From: Platycnemis pennipes
Taxonomy: Eukaryota > Arthropoda > Insecta > Odonata > Platycnemididae
Length of the DNA stretch: 64,000 bases
Assembly (NCBI GenBank): GCA_933228895.1
Contig: OW121851.1
Coordinates: 128,759,624-128,823,623 of the forward strand
Direction of reading: 5' to 3'
This document shows, piece by piece, positions 56,606 to 64,000 of the stretch. Below the pieces are notes generated by a model. It searched no databases and had not been told where the DNA came from. It saw nothing but the letters and a program-made list of their open reading frames with translations. Made by a program: the position numbers and the translations under genes. How positions within the stretch are numbered: the stretch's first letter is position 1; each line of letters opens with the position of its first letter.

Positions 56606-59429
56606 TTGTATGAAATACAGTGGATACAAGCAATATTATCGGCCGTTATTTGGTGGAAACAATTCTATATAAATCGGCAAGCGCATGGTTTCCACATAAT
56701 TTTCATTTGTAATTCGACAATTCGAAAAGCCAAAAATTAGTCATCTACAATTTTGAAGACCTTGGGATAAAATCTGCGCTGACCATGAGGATGTAAATAC
56801 AGAAAGTATTTTTATGCAAGATTCCTGACGCGTATTGTCATTTCTAGGGTTGCCTAATAAGAGTTTTAAGGTGCTCCAAATGCTCCAGTCATATCGTGCC
56901 ATCTAGCATACCTTAACATTAATCTCAACTCTATGACAAATACAATCTCCAAGCCCAAAGTGAAAGTTGAACCTGGGATCCTTGGGCAGTAATGCAGACA
57001 CGTTATCGACCTGCCTACCTTGGTAGTAGCCAATTACCCATGCCATTTAAGGAGGTTGATACAAAAAGTGAAAATCATGTCATTTCTTTTATATTTTCAG
57101 CACTTATAGAACTAAAGTTACTCTATCTAATAAAGCAAAGGTAACCAACCCATACTCCTTTTTGCACAAATTGCATTTGAAATTACATACGAATAACGGC
57201 GAGAATAGTCATCACATGGGAATATAACGTTTAAAAATACCATAGTAACATGTCATTTTTGCAAAAAACTGATATTTTATGCGTAATTTCACAAGAAATA
57301 AAATGACACGAAAAAAAAGGCATCAACCCACCGTATTTTTCGCTAAATCCACCAATTTCTGCGCTTAAAGCAGACGAAATTCGTTAGTTGTCTTCAAGGG
57401 GCGCTGCGGTAGCTCCAACCAAAATGTATGGTGTATGAATAATATAATTACTAATGAGATATTAAAGCATATTTCAGAAAAATATTATAACATAACGTTT
57501 GATAGTAATACTCTGGTGTTAGACATTAGTGAATTCATTGAGTAATTGAATTTATTTCTTTAAAGTAAGTGCTGCATGCCTCCATCGTCGAGCTGATTAA
57601 AATTGTCATAAAAAAGAAATCCTTCGACTTTACATCGTATTTCTTGTGATACTTATGACTTTCAATAGTTTAGGTAATTTTCTTCGTGAATTAAGGATCA
57701 CTTAGCAGGCATATATTCGTACTTAAATTAATAAGATTCCTCCGACAACTTTATTATGCTAATCTGATTCTATGCGGATCTCGTCTACTCCCATCCCTAG
57801 CGTCAAAAATTCTTCGCTGAGGTTTATCACGATCCCCTTTGCTTGTAGTTTAATTTGTGGTGGTTTCCTGTAAAGCAGTAGCATTTCCTGTAAATCATTA
57901 TCTTCTGCAGTTTTTGCTCATATAAAGTAGTTACTTTCTCTGTATATGCATTGATATTATTTTTACCATTAATTTAAGCGTTACTCGAATGTAGGCGTTC
58001 TATCTAATCCTGCTCAGCGTTTCTATCATAATCCTAAAATGAAAAATAACTGAACATGATAATCCTCGACCGAAATAAAAGCAATTAAAGCCATTAGTCG
58101 TTCAATCATTGAACATACCTTGGGAGCAAAAAAGCTATCCATTCCCAGCATGTTGAAAAGGAAATGGAATATTGTTCTTTCGCTTGATTTGGAAACCTGA
58201 ATGGAGGGTGAGAACTGCCATAGGGATTTAAAGAGACATGATGTCGAAAGATGTCGAATACTGCCATCGCATGAACACTGCGAAAAGAAATGTCTGCTGA
58301 AACAGTGTCAGGTTAATGCAAAAAGCTTTACTAGCCAACAAAATGCCTTGCTTCTAGTTTCATCTGCAACTCCTTAAATAAACATTTATTGGCAGAAATC
58401 TACTATTTTCAAGACCTGAGGACACATTATGCGCTGACTAGGGGAATTTACATATTAAAGGTATTTCCACTAAAGGTAATAAAAAATGGATGACGAGTAT
58501 GTTTCATTCATAGGATTGCCAAAAATAGATATAGGTGCGCGGAAGCGGATGCGGATTGAGCATGCACAACGAAAATACCTCTTCGCCACCATTGCGGAAA
58601 CATTCAGAAGTAGAATAACAAATTTTAGGCAGAATATGTTCAATAATATTTGTGGCATTAAAACTTGAAAATAACCATTTGCGATCGACTATGGAACTTC
58701 ATTCACATTCCACATTTTCCAATTCCACTGTAACTATATGCTGAAAGAGCACTTTCGGCAAGTGAAAAAAATACTAAAACTCAGCGTGGGCAACAAAATA
58801 TTCTAAATCAAAATACTGAGAAGCGAGACGTCGCCAAATGCCCATGAAGCTCTCAAATTTACCCTACCATCACGCAGCATTCATTCTCATATATGCCATG
58901 GAAAAGTAAGGGTCCGCATTTTGAAGTTCTTTTTTTTTTCCCAACAATTTCCGACTCAAGCCGCAGAATTTCTCACTAATCTCCGGAGACAGGAAACCTC
59001 ATGAAGGTGGTGATTTCCTGTGAGCGACAATCAAGAGCAACGACTCTTACTGGAGTGAACGCCCGTGGGGGAGTTCAATTATCAGTCCACGTTTCAAAAA
59101 TAGCGGGCCACTTTTGCACTTTCCGGGAAGTTTCTACCAATCCTAGGGTCTTACATATTCGAGGCAAAGGCCTCGAAGACCACGGTAAGTCTCTTTGTCT
59201 GGCAGGTGAAGAAAATCTTCTCAGACGATGCAATCCATCTAGTGATGTAAAATCAGAGCGCAGTTAAAAATATTTTTATCAGGGGGCAGCAGTAACTGAG
59301 TTGAAATGTGCCAATAAATGTCACGTCGAATGGGCATCAAGATATATAAATAGGAAATTAAATCATAAGTATCGTATTGGTCAGCGCATTGGTTTGTTAA
59401 TAGATCAAATAAAATCAATTTCTTACTAC
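56606..59429. other. AT-rich intergenic with a tRNA-like SINE head at 56955-57050
   Basis: On the minus strand at 56955-57050 GGTAATTGGCTACTACCAAG and CCCAGGTTCAACTTTC resemble a tRNA-type head. The rest, about 2.7 kb, holds no feature I recognise; opposed frames at 58470-58668 and 59001-59267 are unassigned. Confidence 0.35.
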
Positions 59430-59895
59430 TCTGGAAGTAAGGAAGCAATTCATCAAAACGTATGTTTGGAGCATGTTTCTTTACGACAGTGAGGCATGGA
59501 CGATGACATCAGCGGAGAAGAAAAGGGTGGAAGCATTCGAAATATCGTGCTATCGAAGAATGATGAAGATAAAATGGATCGACCTAGTGACAAATGAAGA
59601 AGTCCTAAGAAGAGTAGGAGAAAATAGAAATCTGCTTACAACTATAAAAAGAAGACGGGACAACTTAATTGGCCAGATGTTAAGAAACATCGGCCTGATG
59701 AAGACAATTGTCGAAGGAAAAGTGAACGGGAAGAATGGAAAAGGCAGGCCTCGTATGAATTACATAGAGCAGGTCGTAAAGGACGTGAAAGAGAGGAGCT
59801 ACGTGAATATGAAGAGGTCGGCGGATAGAAGAATCGAGTGGAGGGCTGCGTCAAACCAATCCTAGGATTGTTGACCCTTAATGATGATGATCACC
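59430..59895 (+). mobile_element. RTE-type LINE 3' fragment with an open C-terminal frame
   Basis: The frame 59473-59865 (130 codons) encodes MFLYDSEAWTMTSAEKKRVE, CYRRMMKIKWIDLVTNEEVL, TIKRRRDNLIGQMLR, GKGRPRMNYIEQVVKDVKER and ends RRIEWRAASNQS. It is the best-preserved RTE C-terminus in the window, yet it lacks endonuclease and reverse transcriptase, so it is a dead 5'-truncated copy. A TAATGATGATGAT tail follows the stop. The start codon is internal to the family ORF. Confidence 0.8.
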
Positions 59896-60335
59896 ACTTT
59901 CACAGAGTTCTTCTTCAAAGAGGCAATTTGTTATTCCTAGGCCTTGATAACAGAGCAAGCATGCATTAACGTGCTGTTTTATGGTTTAATTAAAATGTTT
60001 GGGGACTTGACGGGATGGGATTTCCACCACCAAGGGAACAAATGTGTGTATCAACTCCTGACAAAGTGGCTCTGAGTGACTTTTGCGTGGTCTTTTTTCA
60101 TAAAAAGTTCTTGGAAACAGTCTAAAATCCTGCTTTTCGCTGCTCTTGTTAAATGATCCATCGAGGGCAAGTAAAAATCCAAATGAGAATTCTGAGAAGT
60201 GTTCAGAATATCGTTTGGGTAATATCAGGTATGATTCGAACGGGATGAATACTTCCGTTCCCAAAGAAGATGACTTTTGACCGTGAAAACATGATGGAGA
60301 CCGACCTTCTGCCTGCAGAGACGCGGATAACTCGT
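59896..60335. other. intergenic, nothing recognised
   Basis: One unassigned minus frame (59986-60264). No repeat ends seen. Confidence 0.3.
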
Positions 60336-61185
60336 CTACATCTACATCTACACGATACCCATGCCACCCACGGCGAGGGTGTGTGGCAAGGGGTAAAGAT
60401 CACCAAACATGCACTGCCGTCATGCCAACAAGCAACTATAGGGTCTCATGCAACTAGATTGTTAGTATTTATAGAATTTAAGGGATTTATACATGCACCA
60501 TACACTACAGACTACTCTAAAATATTTCCCCTACCTATCCCTTTGCTATGCTGCCAATTCTGTTCTCTTATAGTCCGGGGGAAAAATGTCATTTTGAATC
60601 TATCAGTACGAAAATCTATCTCTCTAATCTTATTTATCTGGTCGAATCTAGCATAATACGCTGGTGTTTTTAATATGTGCCAAACATCTTCAGTAAAGCT
60701 ATCCGATTGAAATGTCTCTAATAGATTTAATCTGTACTTTAACCTACGTTCTGATAATGATTCCCACCCTAATTCTTGTTTTTATTCTGAAACACTACTC
60801 AACCTATCGTAACACCTTTTAACGAACCGAGCTTCTCTACGCTGCACACTTTCTAGTTATCTGATCAAACCGAATTCATTCGGATCCCATAGACACTGCT
60901 TGCATGCTAAAAGGTGGGGCCTTAATAGTGAAAAATAAACATCGCTCTTTTGTCTTCTCATCACATTTCCCAAATACTCTTTTTCTAAATCATAGCTTTC
61001 TCTTCGCTCGGCCGCATATTTCCCGGATGTGTCTTCCCCACGATAAATCTTTAGTGATTGCTCTACCTAAATATATAACGGTTTCAACGCTTTCGATCTT
61101 CGCGTTATTAATTTTGTAGGATCGCTCCTTCGAATTATTCCTCCCCCAAAAATTGATAGCTACACACTGTGAGATACTCTTCCTA
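60336..61185 (-). mobile_element. LINE family B, longest fragment
   Basis: Minus orientation: CTACATCTACATCTACACGA tail, stem-loop with GGCGAGGGTGTGTGGCA, family B 3' UTR (CAACTATAGGGTCTCATGCA), then decayed ORF2 C-terminal coding sequence up to the region equivalent to NFWGRNNSKERSYKINNAKI. Compared with the 9.6-kb copy it extends about 350 bp further 5'. Stops and frameshifts are frequent. Confidence 0.8.
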
Positions 61186-61629
61186 TAGAGTAGAAGAGTG
61201 GGCCGCGGTCAGCTTCCAGCCTTCGTCTCATCGACGCGCTCCAGACCAATGGAGTTGATCGATTGAGTACTTCTTGCCACGCTGGGTCTGAGTGCAAAGA
61301 GAGTTCCCACGCTAACTTTGCAGCGGACATGGAACCCACAAAAGGGAAGGACTGAGAAGGACACTACAAAGTTACAGAAAAAGGCTCAATTTGCCCTAAT
61401 CACCTTCCGGAGCACATGGCTGTGAAGAGGCTCTCGACAGTTTGGAAACAGCTTCGAGCACACCTACTAGGGGTGTATGTGTGCTGGCTCCTACACCCAT
61501 CTTCCCTGGGCGAATCACGATTCACACTGACTCCTGACGCAGTCACACATTCCTTCCAATGGACATGAGAGGTTGAATCCCTTTCCATTAACCCTTGAAA
61601 AGTTATTTAATCATTTGCTTGGCGAGGTG
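61186..61629. other. unassigned GC-moderate stretch
   Basis: No recognised repeat or gene. The frame at 61400-61588 minus is Cys/Ser/Arg-rich without a domain. Confidence 0.3.
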
Positions 61630-62865
61630 ACCGATAGATGAGGTCATTTTCAGAATTTACGAGGGATAGCTGGTTATCTTAAAGTAAGAATCTTCAGGGA
61701 AAGGAAGAAGATAGACGAAAAACTAGGCGTCGGCATTAACCTGCGCCAAGGGGTAGAAGGTTCTACGTCCCGCCTGACGGACGAAGTACTGAGCGCTCTT
61801 CACTCAGTACTTGGACACAGTACTTTAAATGATGGCCTACAAGCAATTGGAAAATGGTGTGATACATGGCAGTTAGAATTAAACTTTAAAAAATGTCTTG
61901 TAATGAATTTTTGGAAAAAAAATTGCTCTCCTCCTAGCACTTACGAAATAAGTAATAATGAATTAACAAACGTGGAATCCATTAAATATCTTGGAATAAG
62001 ACTCACATGATCTTCCTGTGGTAAACATATACATGAAATAATGGGGCAATCTAACCGTAAACTGGGATTCATCACAAGAGTATTGGGTAAATGTGACGAT
62101 CATGTACGAGAAATCAGCTACTTTTCCCTTGTTAGACCTCATTTGGTATATGCTGCCAGTGTATGGGTTCCCTACGAAATCGGTCTAAATAATGAACTTG
62201 AACGTGTGCAGCGGAGATCGGCAAGATTTGTAAAGGTACCATACGATAACCATACTAGCGTAACCGTCTATTACATGAATTAAAATGGGAATCATTGTCA
62301 GATCGCAGATTGAAATTAGACTTATTCTCTTAAAAAAATTCCAAGATAATTTTTTCAGTGATGACGTTAAAATATTTTGCGGACCCCAACCTACTAGGGT
62401 AGACTGGACCATGATTACAAAATTAGATAAATTGATTGCCGAACTGACAGATTCAAAATGTCCTTTTTTCCTCGTACAATTAGGGACATGAATAGCGGTA
62501 AATATGTCCAATACGAGTGAATCAATGTTAGCATAGGTAGTAGCAATTTGGTATAAGGACTTGAAGGTAACCCAACTAACACCATGTTTTTGCATGCTTT
62601 CTTTGCTATTTTTATATTTGAAGTTTAGACTAATATATCTTAATATTAATCCCATTATTATATGTAGTGCATGTTTAGTGAGAATACACCCCCTACCGCG
62701 CACCTTTCAGGTGGCTCGCAGGGTAATATGTAATTGTAGATGTACTTAACTCGGTTACTGGTATGCCAATGATAATTTTCGGTCACAGCAGGGTTTTGAA
62801 CCCAAGCTCTCCGGTGGGAAGGCAGTGATCTAGTCAGTCATCAGGTTCACACTCCAGGATGGCCT
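61630..62865 (-). mobile_element. tRNA-derived SINE, split by a LINE A insertion
   Basis: The body is at 61630-61825 (minus: GTACTTCGTCCGTCAGGCGG, CCCCTTGGCGCAGG) and the head at 62742-62865 (minus: GACTGACTAGATCACTGCC, B box GGTTCAAAACC). LINE A 61826-62741 lies between, flanked by GTACTT at 61820-61825 and 62742-62747. The organisation repeats that at 44.9-46.2 kb with different sequence details, so the two are independent SINE copies. Confidence 0.75.
61826..62741 (+). mobile_element. LINE A 3' fragment inserted in a SINE
   Basis: Starts near TAAATGATGGCCTACAAGCA, about 25 bp further upstream in the family than the 45.15-kb copy. Contains LELNFKKCLVMNFW coding sequence, KLGFITRVLGKCDDHVREIS (frame 62041-62283) and the C-terminal LDKLIAELTDSKCPFF-equivalent region in a shifted frame. 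Ends with the stem-loop (CCTACCGCGCACCTTTCAGG variant) and a GTAATTGTAGAT tail. Target duplication GTACTT. Confidence 0.8.
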
Positions 62866-62970
62866 ACAGCCTATTTATCAGCAATGACCCTGATGAATTC
62901 ATGAGCATTCGCAATCACTAACTGTATACTTCTCTAATCCTATTGAGATGAACAGAAGTTGTTTCATAGG

Positions 62971-63275
62971 AGTCGGGTTGGTGCAGTGATTTAGAGTAGG
63001 TACTAGACGATCACTCGGAGGGTTAGGGTTCGAATCCCAGTAGTGGCACATATTGTAATTAGTAAACAGGTTCCTATTTGAGTGTTTCGAGGAGAGAATT
63101 TGAGTACAGCACTCCGTACGCCGGATTGGACTTTAAGCCGTTGTCGTTAAAAACAGACAAATGCCGTCGCCGGATTTCTCTCCACCCTCCCTCTTTAACA
63201 TTCCATTCCCACTCTTACGCCTTTCCTCCCGGTCTGAAACACTTATCAGAGCGGGTACACACTTGAGGTAACTAA
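62971..63275 (+). mobile_element. tRNA-derived SINE with CCGGTCTGAA tail module
   Basis: Head: GGGTTGGTGCAGTGATTTAG and B box GGTTCGAATCC (about 63028-63038). Body: CAGCACTCCGTACGCCGG and TTTCTCTCCACCCTCC, related to the SINE at 6.2 kb. The tail differs from that SINE: it carries CCTCCCGGTCTGAAACACTT, the module seen alone at 13.35 and 14.9 kb. The element is directly followed by a LINE A 3' tail. Confidence 0.75.
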
Positions 63276-63330
63276 ATCTTTATCTACATAATACCCTGCA
63301 AGCCACCATAAAGGTGGGAGGCAGGGGAAA
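63276..63330 (-). mobile_element. LINE A 3' terminal stub
   Basis: TATCTACATAATACCCTGCA, GCCACCATAAAGGTGGGAGG and CAGGGG form only the terminal stem-loop of LINE A (minus orientation): an extreme 5' truncation of about 55 bp. Confidence 0.75.
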
Positions 63331-63876
63331 GTAAGATTGAACAGTAGCTGTAAATTGGAAATATGTTTAAGTTTCCAAGAATATTGATTTCTAATATTAA
63401 GAGAAGGCATCGTGAAGACATTCTCTGATGGGAAATGTGAAAGGGTAAAATGTCACAGGAATATAAATAATAAGATTGACGTAGCAAATAATGATTTCAG
63501 TTAAAGAAAATGTCTCTATCAAATTGGAGAATTGGTCACATGAAGAGTATAATGCAGAGCAGCCTCAAAACAATATTGGAGAGCCAGTGATAATGATTAT
63601 TGAGAATTTTCAGGAGTTTTGAAATATGTTACTTTTTTTATTGCACCACCAGAGAAACTAAATATGACACATGAGCCGTATCCGAAAACCAAGAATGCTC
63701 CGGCAGAGTATTCTTGGTGATGACGCATAATGAAGCATGCTTGGGAAAGAGTACTTCATATTCGGATGGTCTACGGTAAGGAGCTACGTTACGCAGTAGT
63801 GGCAACAAAAAAATACTATAGTGAAACACGATAGAAGGCACCAATATCAAATGTTTAGATCGGAAGAAAAAGAGCG
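63331..63876. other. intergenic, nothing recognised
   Basis: Unassigned frames only (63284-63487 and 63638-63850 minus). Confidence 0.3.
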
Positions 63877-64000
63877 ATTATCTACATCCACACGATACCC
63901 TGCAAGCCATCGCGAGGGTGTGTGGCAGGGGGTAAAGATCACCAAGCATGCACTATTTACATGCAAACAAGCAACTATAGGGTCTCATCCAACTAGATTG
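63877..64000 (-). mobile_element. LINE family B 3' end, running off the window
   Basis: CTACATCCACACGATACCC, GCCATCGCGAGGGTGTGTGG and CAACTATAGGGTCTCAT match the other family B 3' ends. The element continues beyond base 64000. Confidence 0.8.

Noticed and set aside
6200..63040. tRNA genes at the A-box/B-box matches
   Set aside because: None folds into a convincing cloverleaf with acceptor pairing; each continues into SINE body or unrelated sequence.
33926..63960. Recurring CATCTACATCTACA plus GTGTGTGGCAGGG blocks as a CRISPR-like or satellite array
   Set aside because: They are spaced irregularly, occur in both orientations and each marks the 3' end of a LINE copy.

Overview
The window is eukaryotic nuclear DNA and almost certainly arthropod, most likely an insect with a large, repeat-rich genome. 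It is AT-rich, and most of the reading frames I can identify belong to transposable elements of types common in arthropods: a CR1/L2/Jockey-group LINE in many copies, RTE-type LINE tails, a Penelope-like element, a Helitron, a pogo/Tigger DNA transposon, hAT-like and TA-flanked MITEs, and tRNA-derived SINEs. I cannot name the species. I found no host protein-coding gene, rRNA gene, functional tRNA gene, operon or CRISPR array that I could defend. Several CpG/GC-rich blocks next to consensus splice donors may be host promoters or non-coding first exons, but this is weak evidence.

Layout. 1-9.5 kb is mostly unannotated AT-rich DNA, with a GC-rich block (300-1450), a TA-flanked MITE (4754-5050), a complete SINE with a 12-bp target duplication (6200-6533) and a CRE/GC-box cluster (7030-7105). 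9.6-17 kb holds a LINE family B fragment with a perfect 88-bp tandem duplication, a hAT-like MITE with an 8-bp target duplication, a Penelope-type reverse transcriptase fossil, hammerhead-ribozyme-like motifs and a cluster of tRNA-like SINE heads. 18.5-30 kb holds RTE-type 3' fragments (two with perfect target duplications), an unidentified repeat of about 260 bp, and two snap-back hairpins whose arms carry hammerhead-like cores.

33.8-64 kb is dominated by LINE family A (13 copies or fragments counted), often nested. One A copy sits in another A copy (33.85-35.58 kb). One splits a Helitron helicase (36.24-39.8 kb). A three-level nest spans 48.98-54.11 kb: an old A copy contains a younger A copy carrying most of the ORF2 region, which contains a 2.14-kb pogo/Tigger element flanked by TA. 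Two other A copies sit inside SINEs, in the same orientation and at nearly the same SINE position.

No element looks fully autonomous. The least decayed are the pogo-like transposase (two single-base frameshifts; the D-D-D catalytic residues and a C-terminal PHD-like finger are visible) and the 503-codon reverse transcriptase ORF of the younger A copy. The most unusual signals are the hammerhead-like hairpins, the repeated LINE-into-SINE insertion site, a LINE subfamily sharing a foreign leader sequence, and a 3' stem-loop shared by diverged LINE families.
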